DNA of 34,212 bases from Paucilactobacillus vaccinostercus DSM 20634 (GCF_001436295.1 NZ_AYYY01000055.1:1-34212); one strand, 5' to 3'. Shown: positions 17,351 to 27,041, counted from the stretch's first letter. The notes: generated by a model not told the origin, from the sequence alone. Translations and numbers: made by a program.

Positions 17351-18352
17351 TTAATCACCTAAATTAACGCGTTTTAACCCTAAATTATCACGGATATTAT
17401 TCGATGCCGTTTGCCGCTCATTCGTCGATACCATCTGGAATGACTGACCACTGATCATCTTACCCGTTCCCTGGACGTTATCTGATTTCACCGTCTTGGC
17501 AGCATTTCGATAGTTCAGTGCTAATTTGGTCATCTGACTGAACGTCATATCAGTCTTAGATTCATTCGAAATCGAATCAAGGAAGGACTTGTTGAGCACC
17601 GTCTTGTACGAAATTGACTTCCGTAGCAGGGCCGTAATCACTAGTCGTTGCCGTTCTTGACGCCCATAATCGCCCTTCGGATCGTCGTAACGCATCCGAG
17701 AAAAGTTCAACGCGGTCTGGCCGTTCATATGCTCAGACTTGCCTGCTGTAAAGCTCGATCCGTTGTACGTGAAGGTCAATGGTGACGTAACGTCTACACC
17801 ACCAACTTGGTTGATCGCCTTTTTCAAGCCACCCATGTTCACCAAGACATAGTAGTCAATCGGCACGTTGAATTCCTTTTGCACAACGTTAATGGATTCC
17901 TTTACCCCGCCAAAAGCATAGGCTGCATTGATTTTGGCTGGTGAATACTTCGGATAGTCCGGCAAATTAACATACATATCCCGTGGAATACTAGTCATGG
18001 TCGTCTTTTTAGTTTTCGGATTGATCGTCATGATGATCATTGTATCCGTCCGCCCCTTGTAGTCGCGCCCAAGATCGCCAGTATCCGTTCCGAGGAGCAG
18101 AATTGACACCGGCTTTTTGCCACTCAGCACAGCCGCTGCGTTCCGTTGTTTTGTGGCCCCTGAACTTTGATACATTCCACTCGTCATTGAACTGATATTT
18201 TTCCAGGCAACGGCCGCAAAGGCCCCTCCAGCAATCACTAGCACCCCGATAATGACTAAAACCACGTTTCTAACCGTGTGCCGCTTATGATGGTGGTGAT
18301 GATGATGCCGATGAGGTTCTTGCGGTTCATCCACTTGATGATCTTCACTCAT
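17351..18352 (-). CDS. LytR-CpsA-Psr (LCP) family wall-polymer ligase
   Basis: A 333-residue membrane-anchored enzyme. By family it transfers undecaprenyl-pyrophosphate-linked polymers (capsule, teichoic acid) to peptidoglycan on the outer face. A cytoplasmic head of about 27 residues precedes one membrane helix (VVLVIIGVLVIAGGAFAAVA). The LCP domain shows VSILLLGTDTGD, GRTDTMIIMTINP, TSIPRDMYVNL, KINAAYAFGG and FSRMRYDDPKGDYGRQERQR, which hold the Asp and Arg residues for lipid-pyrophosphate binding and catalysis. Oddly, the head contains ten histidines in its first 25 residues, seven of them consecutive (16-22). It has its own promoter and terminator but lies next to cpsC, so attachment of the locus polysaccharide is the likely job. 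ATG follows GGGAGGA by seven bases. Confidence 0.93.
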   Translation of the reverse strand: MSEDHQVDEPQEPHRHHHHHHHKRHTVRNVVLVIIGVLVIAGGAFAAVAWKNISSMTSGMYQSSGATKQRNAAAVLSGKKPVSILLLGTDTGDLGRDYKGRTDTMIIMTINPKTKKTTMTSIPRDMYVNLPDYPKYSPAKINAAYAFGGVKESINVVQKEFNVPIDYYVLVNMGGLKKAINQVGGVDVTSPLTFTYNGSSFTAGKSEHMNGQTALNFSRMRYDDPKGDYGRQERQRLVITALLRKSISYKTVLNKSFLDSISNESKTDMTFSQMTKLALNYRNAAKTVKSDNVQGTGKMISGQSFQMVSTNERQTASNNIRDNLGLKRVNLGD

Positions 18353-18368
18353 AACTTAATCCTCCCGT

Positions 18369-18385
18369 GATCGTCTGTGACGATC
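18369..18385 (-). promoter_or_regulatory. Small hairpin just upstream of the LCP ribosome binding site
   Basis: GATCGTC / GACGATC is a perfect 7-bp stem with a 3-nt loop. It is located in the leader between the promoter and the GGGAGGA site of the LCP gene. No T-run follows on the minus strand, so it is not a terminator; it could affect message stability or translation. Confidence 0.6.
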
Positions 18386-18416
18386 CAATTTCACACTTTT
18401 TTCACAATTCAAGACC

Positions 18417-18445
18417 AGTATTCCATCTTTATGGGAGTGTGTCAA
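18417..18445 (-). promoter_or_regulatory. Sigma-70 promoter of the LCP gene
   Basis: On the minus strand TTGACA (18440-18445), a 17-base spacer and AATACT (18417-18422) fit a housekeeping promoter, about 65 bases before the LCP start and just past the stop of the ComK-like gene. Confidence 0.7.
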
Positions 18446-18447
18446 TG

Positions 18448-19215
18448 TTATCTGGGAAGTTTACCGCTCCCCATATAGCCTTTCTCTAATACTTTGGCGA
18501 CCATTGCGTGGAGTCGTTTTCGATCAACAAAGGAACCATATTCATCCTTATGCAGCGTTTGACAGACGTTCGTAATGAGTTCAATCCCGAAATAGAGCTT
18601 ATCGCCGCTGCCATTTTGAAGATGGAAATCCTGATCGCCATAAAAAGCATCCCGACTATCTTCGTTGCAGAACCCATACTCGAGATCAATTTGACGATGA
18701 ATACCACTTTGATAATTACTCATCCAACGCGCATCCGCAATTCGGCTATCAAGAGTCTCCTTAGAAATATCACTTTTAATTTTGACCTTGGAATTAAACG
18801 CAATCGTCAATAGTTGATCCGTTGGGCAGACCCCATATGAATTAATATGGTGGGCCATGATCCACGTCGTATCCGCACAAGTTCCCCCACGAGTGGAGAT
18901 TAATTTAAACTTCCCATGCGTACATGAATACGCCGTATGAATCTCTCCGATTTGCGCGATTGTACGTAACACAACATCTGAAATATGATATCGCTTACTA
19001 AATTCTGCAAGTAGTTTCCGTGACGTTTTCCTCACCGCAATCAACTCACCATCATCGTTTAGTAGCACCACGTAAATCCTTTTACTAAACCGAAATTGCC
19101 TAAACGCAAGTGTCCGTTCCCATGATAGTTGTCCTGTCTCGTCCAACATCGCTAAAATGTCCTGCTCCGTAAAATGATCCAATGTGACCGCCTGCTGTCC
19201 TCTTACATAATTCAT
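18448..19215 (-). CDS. comK: ComK-like competence transcription factor family protein
   Basis: A 255-residue protein. Its central part fits the ComK family: a strand IYVVLLNDDGELIAVRKTSRKLL, then YHISDVVLRTIAQIGEIHTAYSCTHGKFKL, then CADTTWIMAHHINSY followed by LLTIAFNSKVKI and TLDSRIADARWMSNY. In Bacillus ComK the same order appears as C.WISH.H, then VTFSNG, then a helix with a conserved A/W. About 60 extra C-terminal residues are not explained by ComK (about 192 residues in Bacillus). ComK binds promoters of late competence genes in bacilli; whether this protein does so is unknown. ATG is preceded by AGGGAGATG. It is divergent from a SigH/ComX-type sigma factor gene, which supports a competence link. 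The assignment is by motif reading only. Confidence 0.6.
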   Translation of the reverse strand: MNYVRGQQAVTLDHFTEQDILAMLDETGQLSWERTLAFRQFRFSKRIYVVLLNDDGELIAVRKTSRKLLAEFSKRYHISDVVLRTIAQIGEIHTAYSCTHGKFKLISTRGGTCADTTWIMAHHINSYGVCPTDQLLTIAFNSKVKIKSDISKETLDSRIADARWMSNYQSGIHRQIDLEYGFCNEDSRDAFYGDQDFHLQNGSGDKLYFGIELITNVCQTLHKDEYGSFVDRKRLHAMVAKVLEKGYMGSGKLPR

Positions 19216-19477
19216 TTCTTCATCTCCCTACACGTGTCCTCTGTGCAAACCAATTAATATAACACGGCTGTTAACCATTTCTTAAATAATAACTTACCGA
19301 AATACCCAATAAAAGTCTACTTAGAGTTTGATGAGAACGTTATTATCAGGTTTTTATATATTAATTTCTCGGTTTTATCGATGTTTTACGTAAGTTTGGT
19401 ATTTGGGTTCATTTGTATCGTTCGTTATTCTAGTGGACATCAAGGCCTTGATAACTAATCTTAAGGAGTTATCACAA
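19216..19477. promoter_or_regulatory. Divergent intergenic region between comK-like and sigma factor genes
   Basis: For the minus-strand gene an extended -10 (TGTTATATT, 19256-19264) is clear. For the plus-strand sigma factor no strong promoter can be read; AT-rich stretches at about 19340-19375 and 19425-19433 are possible. No inverted repeat of operator type stands out. Confidence 0.4.
19256..19264 (-). promoter_or_regulatory. Extended -10 promoter element of the comK-like gene
   Basis: The minus strand reads TGTTATATT, a TGN extended -10 with TATATT, about 40 bases before the start codon. The -35 region is poor, consistent with an extended -10 promoter. Confidence 0.5.
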
Positions 19478-20038
19478 ATGAACGATGACCAGATTCAACG
19501 CGCATTTCACTATCTCACGACCGACGACCACGAAAAAATTATTTACGGTGTTCTGAAAAAGTTGGGTGTCAACCGCCACGAGGAATACTTTGACGACCTC
19601 GTTACCGAGGGTAAAATTGCCTTCGTCAATGGTTACTGCCAAGCCGAAGCTGCTCTGCTTGACGACCCCTATCAGCTTAACGGGCGTCTCTTTAAACATG
19701 TTGAGCACAGAACCATCGACTATCTTCGGCGCCAGACACGGCAACAATCCCACAACGAATTTTCACTCGACAATGAAGCGGTAACTGAAGATATTCGTGC
19801 TGCAAAATTAGGCCAAAGTTTCATTACTCAAGACAGTACTGATCAGCTTATTCAGATGGAAGAATTCCACGAACTCTATGAGCAATCACCAGAAGGCGAA
19901 CGGCGTTATCTGATGGAGCATCTAATTAACCACCTATCGCTGCGCGAGATCGCATTAAAATATGATATCAGCCCCGCAGCGGTTTCCAAGGCGAAACGCA
20001 GCTCAATCAACCGGGCACGACGTTTATTTCGACCGTAA
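19478..20038 (+). CDS. Sigma-70 family sigma factor, SigH/ComX-like
   Basis: A 186-residue protein with a region-2 core (EEYFDDLVTEGKIAFVNGYC through RLFKHVEHRTIDYLRRQTRQ, about residues 30-85) and a C-terminal helix-turn-helix of region 4 (LSLREIALKYDISPAAVSKAKRSSINRARR, about residues 150-182). It lacks regions 1 and 3, as in alternative sigma factors of the SigH/ComX group known from lactobacilli and streptococci. ATG 19478 follows AAGGAG by about nine bases; earlier in-frame starts have no such site. It should direct RNA polymerase to a small regulon, plausibly DNA uptake genes, but no target promoter is identified here. No anti-sigma gene is adjacent. It is divergent from the ComK-like gene. 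Confidence 0.85.
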   Translation: MNDDQIQRAFHYLTTDDHEKIIYGVLKKLGVNRHEEYFDDLVTEGKIAFVNGYCQAEAALLDDPYQLNGRLFKHVEHRTIDYLRRQTRQQSHNEFSLDNEAVTEDIRAAKLGQSFITQDSTDQLIQMEEFHELYEQSPEGERRYLMEHLINHLSLREIALKYDISPAAVSKAKRSSINRARRLFRP

Positions 20039-20080
20039 AGTATTAATTAGAAATTAATTATCATTTTATTAAGATACGTA

Positions 20081-20109
20081 TTGACGTAGAAAACACTTTC
20101 AATTAGAAT
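20081..20109 (+). promoter_or_regulatory. Promoter of the adhesin (pseudo)gene
   Basis: TTGACG (20081-20086), a 17-base spacer and TAGAAT (20104-20109) precede the adhesin start by about 60 bases. A second TATAAT at 20115-20120 lacks a matching -35. The surrounding sequence is very AT-rich. Confidence 0.6.
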
Positions 20110-20167
20110 TTAATTATAATAAGTTTTATTTTAATGTACATTCAATATGTAAATGGAGGCGAGTAAT

Positions 20168-22058
20168 ATGAAACGAGGCTATCAAACAACAACCACCACC
20201 CGTTACAAGATGTATAAGAAAGGCAGGATATGGATGTTCAGTGCCGTTGTAATCGGAACAGGGGCCTTTAGCGTCACTACCATAGCCCACGGATACTCAG
20301 GATCCAGCCACCTCAACGACATTAGCAGCGACCGCACCGACAGCGACCTCTGTTGAGGGTACCGCAACATCAATAGTAACAACCTCACCATCGTCAGTCA
20401 GAGATCACCAACTCTAGCGTACCCTCGGTTCCGACAAGTAGTTCCGCTTCGCCATTATCAAGTGCAACATCATCAAGTATAACCTTGGAAAGTAGTGAGA
20501 TAGTCGCAACACCCGTTCTGACAGAAGCAGTCAAAACTACCTCTACCACACCGATTAATCCAGCTACACCAGCAAGTGAAACCGAATCTTCGACAAACAC
20601 GACGGCGGAAGTGACATCCGACGTTCCCATTGCTGCCGATAGTGCAACCACAGCGGACGAACCCGTCCCCGGTCCCACAGAAGCACCCGCCGTTGAAACA
20701 ACCGCTACTATTTTCACTGACGAACATTTAGATGACATGGGCATCGATGTGCAAACTGCTCATGAAGATAATGCACTCGGGATTGCCTCACTTTTCCATA
20801 TTTTCTCGAATTCAACCGTGCTTAGTGCAGATACGAATGGAAATATCGCTACCGATCATTTAATCGATGGCACCACAGATTTTGGGACCCGCGGCTATGA
20901 CGGTGATCTCTTCTATATTGGTCATTTATCTGGTACCGTCTTACCTAATTCATTCCGCGCCAATGATAGTCTCATTTATGTCGGTAACTCGGTTAGTTCT
21001 GGCTGGATCGACGGGCACGCCGTTATCAATCGCGTTAAATTAACGAACGTTCCTGCCGACCGTCTTTTCAAAGACAGTGCCGATACGGTTTACATTGATT
21101 TCGATTCGTACTTCAAACTGCTTCGTGAAAAAGCAGCAACTTACTACGCTCAAAACGATAGCGCGGGCGTGACTTACGACTTCACTAATATGAATCAGCG
21201 AACTATCGACGTTTCAGATGCGTCCACTTACGCCATTGAAAATCATGAGGCCCATGTTTACGCTAGTATCCCACTCAGCGTACTACAAACACCTCAGAGC
21301 CTATATGTGACTGGTGTTTCATCCGGTGGCCCGACATTAATTATTAATGTGATCGATGATTTAACAGACGTGTTCGAAGGTATGCTAGTCAACCTAGAGA
21401 CAAAGACGGAAATCGAGGTCGATGGTGACCTTCTTTCATCTAAAGAACGGACTGAATTCGATCAATCCGTTATCCTTTGGAACTTCGGTGACGATCATCT
21501 GAACTATAATTTCATCATGGCCGGTCGTTTGTCGGTTCGATTCTTGCGCCAAATGCAGAGGTCATTGGCAATGTGAACATCGATGGCAACATTGTGGCCG
21601 ACCATGTCAACATTGCTAGCGGCGAATCACACCGTTTCGATCTACAGACTCCTAGCGTAACTGATCCGGAAGATCCCACTGACCCGATTGATCCAGAAGA
21701 CCCCGTCGATCCTGAGGAACCGACCGACCCGATCGATCCGGAAGAACCCGTGGATCCTGAAGAACCGACTGAATCTGAAACATCAACTACTCCGGAACAG
21801 GATCTAGACCGTGAGAATGCCGTCAGTATCGACCGCGACACACAAACGACCGCGGTAACCGTCTCTTCTGGCACCACCACTTCCAATCCTGTCATTACGA
21901 TGATGACAACTAAACACCACTCAAATAAATCAGCCAACAGCACACTACCACAGACCGGTGACACCGCCCAACAATCTGCCACTATTTGGGGGCTGTTCGC
22001 CCTTGCCTTTACCGGACTATTTGGGCTTTCCGTTAAGGGGCGCAATAAAGACGACTAA
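20168..22058 (+). pseudogene. LPXTG-anchored choice-of-anchor-A adhesin with three frameshifts
   Basis: The start ATG follows GGAGGCGAG. The N-terminus has a KxYKxGKxW-type signal (YKMYKKGRIW) and a hydrophobic stretch. Three frame changes follow. At about 20285-20291 one extra base moves to the frame reading DTQDPATSTTLAATAP. At about 20394-20402 one extra base moves to EITNSSVPSVPTSSS. At about 21519-21526 one missing base moves to SFVGSILAPNAEVIGNVNID. When joined, the pieces form a Ser/Thr-rich N-terminal region, a choice-of-anchor-A domain (GIASLFHIFSN...NGNIATDHL...ILWNFG...GSILAPNA), an acidic Pro-rich stalk of DPxDPE repeats (21660-21775) and the sorting signal LPQTG, hydrophobic helix and charged tail. 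Sortase would anchor it to the wall; the ligand is unknown. As written it cannot make the full protein. Confidence 0.85.
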
Positions 22059-22071
22059 TTAACCATAACTG

Positions 22072-22096
22072 AGACGATCCTTCACTAGGATCGTCT
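22072..22096 (+). terminator. Intrinsic terminator of the adhesin gene
   Basis: Stem AGACGATCC / GGATCGTCT (9 bp) with loop TTCACTA, followed by TTTA, 14 bases after the adhesin stop codon. Confidence 0.85.
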
Positions 22097-22263
22097 TTTA
22101 GTTGGTCATAGTGTCTCGCGGATTCTATGTAAAATGCATCACGTCTATCATGTGAACAGATGTTCGCTATTTTACGGTCCTAACCCATTGAATCCGCAGC
22201 CCAACGTGGTACACTTATGGGGTTAACTCACGTTAACGATTGGGACTATATGGAGGGTTTAAA

Positions 22264-23640
22264 TTGGAAACGCAAAACAAAGGTGCCTCACGCCGACTCT
22301 GGCTGTGGCTGATCCCGCTCATCTTGGTGATCATCTACGTCGGCGGCGCGCTGCACTACCAACATCGCTACTTACCACGGACGGAAGTTTTCGGCATCAA
22401 GATTGCGGGTAAGACCCCCACTCAAGCCGCAACAATCCTCAACAAGAATATTCAAACCACCAAGTACACCTTCAAAGAGGGTGACAAAACGGTCCTGACA
22501 ACGACCGGTGCCAAACTAGGCATTAGTCGGAATTTCACCGCCATGTTGAATTCGGTGAAGGATAATCAGAGTGCTTGGAGCTGGCCGGTTCACATTTTCA
22601 CACAACCGACTGCCAGCCTCACTAAAACCGTGACGTTAATCAATCAAACCACGCTCAAGCAGTTTGCGACCCAGACGGCCGCCAAACTAAACCAGACGCG
22701 GACAGCCCCTCGGAATGCTAAGTTGGCCTTCAAAGACGGCCAACTGGTCACTACGAAAGAACGCTACGGTAATCAAATTTCAGCCACTAAGCTCGCGAGT
22801 CAAACCGAAAAGCAGGTGCTTGCGAACCAAAATACGGTTAACTTGAAGAAGACTTACGACAAGCCTCAAGTAACCGTCGGGATGAAATCATTTAAGAACT
22901 TGAAAGCCAAACTCACGAAGATCAGTCACGTTTCCGGTGTGCTCAAAATTCAACAACACAACGTGAAGGTCTCCAAGAGTGAAGTACAAAGTTGGATCGA
23001 TATTAACGGTACTTCAATGACCATTTCTCAAAGCAAGATCGACCACTACCTCGACAAGCTGGATCACAAGTACGCGACCTATTACAAGACGCGGCACTTC
23101 AAGTCAACGGCACGTGGGACGGTCGATGTGCCGGCCGGCATCTACGGTTGGTCAATTAGCCACAAGAAAGAAATTCCCGTGCTCGTGAAGGCCGTAAAGA
23201 GTGGCACCACCTTCGACAAGAAGGTCATTGTTAAAGGAAACGGGTACCACGCTGACGGCACCGACATTGGCAATACCTATGTCGAAGTTGATAAGCAAAA
23301 CCAGATGGAATACTACTATAAAGATGGCAAGCTCGCGATGAGTTCCGCAGTCGTTACCGGGAACCCGAATAAGGGAAAAGAAACGCCATCCGGAGTCTTC
23401 TACATTTGGAGTAAACAACGTAACGCGACCCTTCGTGGAGCAAATTACGCGACAAAGGTGAGCTACTGGATGCCGGTTGATGATACCGGTGTAGGCCTTC
23501 ATGATTCACCATGGCAACCTCAATACGGTGGCAGCTGGTACCTGACCCACGGTAGCCACGGATGTGTGAACAATCCACCCGCCTTTGCGGCTCAGCTTTA
23601 CAACGCTGTATCCGTCGGCACCCCCGTCATTATTTTCTAA
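22264..23640 (+). CDS. L,D-transpeptidase (YkuD) with peptidoglycan-binding domain
   Basis: A 458-residue membrane-anchored wall enzyme. A short basic head and one membrane helix (RLWLWLIPLILVIIYVGGAL) are followed by a long extracellular region with repeated VPAG/PG_binding_4-like strands. The C-terminal YkuD domain (about residues 335-458) begins at YVEVDKQNQMEYYYKDGKL, contains TPSGVFYIWSK, and ends with the active site THGSHGCVN (His432, Cys434). It makes 3-3 peptidoglycan cross-links or attaches donors to them; a carboxypeptidase-like role is possible. The start is TTG at 22264, six bases after GGAGGG; an in-frame TTG at 22240 lies upstream of that site. It is monocistronic, between terminators. 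Confidence 0.9.
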   Translation: METQNKGASRRLWLWLIPLILVIIYVGGALHYQHRYLPRTEVFGIKIAGKTPTQAATILNKNIQTTKYTFKEGDKTVLTTTGAKLGISRNFTAMLNSVKDNQSAWSWPVHIFTQPTASLTKTVTLINQTTLKQFATQTAAKLNQTRTAPRNAKLAFKDGQLVTTKERYGNQISATKLASQTEKQVLANQNTVNLKKTYDKPQVTVGMKSFKNLKAKLTKISHVSGVLKIQQHNVKVSKSEVQSWIDINGTSMTISQSKIDHYLDKLDHKYATYYKTRHFKSTARGTVDVPAGIYGWSISHKKEIPVLVKAVKSGTTFDKKVIVKGNGYHADGTDIGNTYVEVDKQNQMEYYYKDGKLAMSSAVVTGNPNKGKETPSGVFYIWSKQRNATLRGANYATKVSYWMPVDDTGVGLHDSPWQPQYGGSWYLTHGSHGCVNNPPAFAAQLYNAVSVGTPVIIF

Positions 23641-23650
23641 AATCGTAATT

Positions 23651-23684
23651 AAAAGCCGATTCTCGATTGTGAGAATCGGCTTTT
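23651..23684 (+). terminator. Intrinsic terminator of the L,D-transpeptidase gene
   Basis: Perfect 14-bp stem AAAAGCCGATTCTC / GAGAATCGGCTTTT with loop GATTGT and a T-run, starting 10 bases after the stop codon. Confidence 0.95.
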
Positions 23685-23710
23685 TTCGTGAATACTATCC
23701 GATATACGAC

Positions 23711-23746
23711 AAAATCTCGCCCCTCCTATTGGAGAGACGAGATTTT
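23711..23746 (-). terminator. Intrinsic terminator of the CPBP protease gene
   Basis: AAAATCTCG / CGAGATTTT with an inner CTCTCC/GGAGGG pairing. On the minus strand it begins five bases after the stop codon. The A/T-rich arms would let it work in both directions, back-up to the preceding plus-strand terminator. Confidence 0.8.
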
Positions 23747-23750
23747 TTAA

Positions 23751-25292
23751 TTAATGTTGTAAAATTGCGACAATCAAGAGCACCAACGCTGCCGCAAATT
23801 GAACGAAGTCAAACAGAAAATGCGTGATAATGTTTTGCCAGATATTTCGACTAAAGTAGTAAATTAGGGCGAAGAAGCCACCGATCACCATATACGGTAC
23901 CATCTGGGTAACATCCCCATTGAAGTTATTCCAGTGCACCAATCCAAAGGCGATCGATGACACAAAGAACATCAGGAACGTCACAATTCGATGGCCGCGC
24001 CACTGGTAAAACAGCACGTGCCGGAAAACTAGTTCCTCAGTAAACGGCGCCATCAACACGGTTAGACTCCCGAAGAGCCCAATACCGGCCGTTGTCACTG
24101 CTTGGAAGCTCAACACATCGGCAGCCCCGCCCGCGGCGCTTGATCCCATAACGGCCTTCATCCCGATCCGGACGAGGGCGAGCACGGCATAAACGGCAAT
24201 CATCAAGACGACATCTAGAGCAATATTACGGACGATATGTTCGCGGTACCGGTGCCAATTACTCCCCAGCACATCGTGGAACATCCAGACGACGATCAAA
24301 AAGACAGCGAAGGCTAGCCCAACGGCAATACTGACCTTCACCAGTTGCGTTTGTCCCGGTTGCACTAAGACCTGGCCCAGGCCGAGTTCTGCGAGAATCA
24401 AGGCCACCGCAACCAGCGACTTGATTGGACTCACAGCAACCGTGGACGCTGCATGTGAGGAAAAGTCGGCGTGAGCCAGCGGCCGCTGCCGTTGAAAACT
24501 ACCACTACCAAAGAGCCCGCGTTCACGGTCTAGTTTGACGGAACCGCGGCCGATCGTAATCGCACCGATAATGGCAAAGACCACAAAGTAAATGATGGCC
24601 GTGGTCACACTCGTGCCCGCATTGTTACTCAGCGTGCCAAACGCCATTTGATCAAAGGCATCGATAATGGCGTGAAAAATCACGGTAATCCAGAGGTTAT
24701 TCGTCACCAGATAGACGGCCGCGAGGAAGAAGCCCAGCCCGATCGCCATTAAAATTTGCGCGCCAGTATTGGTCCAGTTACCACTACTTAAGCCGTTGAC
24801 GGCGTGCACGAGGCCAAACCCGAGACCACTAAGGCAGGCCGTAGTCATGGCTCCCAGACGGAAATGGCTGTACAGGTAGCTGACAAGCAAGCCCCGGAAG
24901 ACGTACTCTTCCACCAGCCCCACAGTCAGTCCCATAACTAACGCAATTAAAATATTAGCCGGCGTCAACACGTATTGGGCACCCAGCGTGGCATCCCCAA
25001 TCAGCACGACAATCACCGGTAACAAAAACAGCCAATTCTTCGCGGTCGAGGACGCGTTCCGTCCCCACCCGATTTTGGCATGGAAGTACAGCCGATTGAC
25101 CAGCCACCAAATCAGTAACGCGACGAGTTCGGTGCCGATACCGGCCCAACCCTTTCCGTTGGTGGAATGAATGCTAACTAAGTTATTGAGGCCCAGGTTA
25201 AATCCCACGTTGACGATTTCCTGGGCAATGGTCGAGATAATGAGCACTAAGAATAATGACAAAATATAAAAAACTGACCAGTGCTTTCTCAC
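23751..25292 (-). CDS. Tandem CPBP (Abi/CAAX-like) intramembrane metalloprotease
   Basis: A 513-residue polytopic membrane protein containing two CPBP domains in tandem, each with its own active-site set. The first has GLVEEYVFRGLLVSYL (E128-E129), SGLGFGLVHAVNGL and VIFHAIIDAFD. The second has APFTEELVFRHVLFYQW (E419-E420), SSIAFGLVHWNNF (H453) and ITHFLFDFVQF (H491). Between them lies a charged cytoplasmic-looking linker (RERGLFGSGSFQRQRPLAH). Most family members have a single such domain of 200-300 residues; they process prenylated or membrane peptides or give bacteriocin immunity in lactobacilli. GTG 25292 is the start since AAGGAGGG is seven bases upstream; a 28-codon upstream extension lacks a site. 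No bacteriocin peptide gene is visible nearby. Confidence 0.9.
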   Translation of the reverse strand: MRKHWSVFYILSLFLVLIISTIAQEIVNVGFNLGLNNLVSIHSTNGKGWAGIGTELVALLIWWLVNRLYFHAKIGWGRNASSTAKNWLFLLPVIVVLIGDATLGAQYVLTPANILIALVMGLTVGLVEEYVFRGLLVSYLYSHFRLGAMTTACLSGLGFGLVHAVNGLSSGNWTNTGAQILMAIGLGFFLAAVYLVTNNLWITVIFHAIIDAFDQMAFGTLSNNAGTSVTTAIIYFVVFAIIGAITIGRGSVKLDRERGLFGSGSFQRQRPLAHADFSSHAASTVAVSPIKSLVAVALILAELGLGQVLVQPGQTQLVKVSIAVGLAFAVFLIVVWMFHDVLGSNWHRYREHIVRNIALDVVLMIAVYAVLALVRIGMKAVMGSSAAGGAADVLSFQAVTTAGIGLFGSLTVLMAPFTEELVFRHVLFYQWRGHRIVTFLMFFVSSIAFGLVHWNNFNGDVTQMVPYMVIGGFFALIYYFSRNIWQNIITHFLFDFVQFAAALVLLIVAILQH

Positions 25293-25680
25293 TAAAAATC
25301 CCTCCTTGAACAATTTGATTCCATGATACCAGTTATCGGGGTGTGGGACTAGGGTGACGAGCTCAGAGCGACGCAATTTAAATGAAATCCAATGTCACGG
25401 CACGTTGGTTACCAGATTGGCCATAATGAGCGATTTTAGTGTGTCTGGCACGAGATTTTTATGAGATAAATTAACGTTGTTTTTGTGATGTGCGTTCGTT
25501 GGTGGCCCTTAAAAATAAGGCAACCAGTTCCGCTTGTTGGGGACCCGATACCTTACTTATTTTGATTGCACACTTTTGTTGTATCGTACGGGCCAGATTT
25601 ATGTCACTCGTCTGCCTTCAAGGTAGTTCGACCAGCGGCGGTGCCTGGCGCATCTTTAACTTCTAAGCCACGAGCCACAA
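25293..25680. other. Intergenic region with a possible gene relic
   Basis: Between the CPBP gene and the guaB terminator the only coding-like piece is the short minus-strand frame at 25471-25617, described separately. No promoter strong enough to call was seen, although the CPBP gene must be transcribed from here. Confidence 0.35.
25471..25617 (-). pseudogene. Possible C-terminal relic of an unknown gene
   Basis: A 48-codon frame with no start codon reads SDINLARTIQQKCAIKIS, then KVSGPQQAELVALFLRATNE, then RTSQKQR and stop. Its composition (amphipathic, Glu/Gln/Leu-rich helix, normal codon use) looks like the end of a real protein. A stop lies immediately upstream in frame. I do not recognise the family. 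It may be the decayed remainder of a gene once located between guaB and the CPBP protease. Confidence 0.3.
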
Positions 25681-25726
25681 AAAATAGACCATCAAGTACC
25701 CAATCAGGTACTCAATGGTCTATTTT
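25681..25726 (-). terminator. Intrinsic terminator of guaB
   Basis: A long stem AAAATAGACCAT / ATGGTCTATTTT continues after a two-base mismatch into AGTACC / GGTACT with loop CAATCA. On the minus strand it ends in TATTTTTTGTGG. It lies 65 bases past guaB; the second hairpin below is between. Confidence 0.88.
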
Positions 25727-25731
25727 CTCAT

Positions 25732-25752
25732 TGGCCGGCATCTAGCCGGCCA
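25732..25752 (-). other. GC-rich hairpin downstream of guaB
   Basis: Perfect 8-bp stem TGGCCGGC / GCCGGCCA with loop ATCTA, between the guaB stop and its terminator. It has no T-run; it may protect the message end or be a first pause hairpin. Confidence 0.6.
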
Positions 25753-25791
25753 TGATAGTTATCGGCGCCTAAATAGATGCACTTCATCGTC

Positions 25792-26955
<1,164 letters not shown>

Positions 26956-27041
26956 TTAATTGTTACTACGTTACCAGCCTTATGGCTAATGGTCAAATAC
27001 TTCTTTCGTTTTATCATCATTTTTTCATTTTCAGAAAACAA

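Noticed and set aside
20394-20744. 116-codon minus-strand frame
   Set aside because: Antisense to the Ser/Thr-rich N-terminal part of the adhesin; low-complexity shadow.
21515-22045. 176-codon minus-strand frame of Ser/Gly/Val repeats
   Set aside because: It is the complement of the adhesin's DPxDPE stalk repeats; no start site or independent support.
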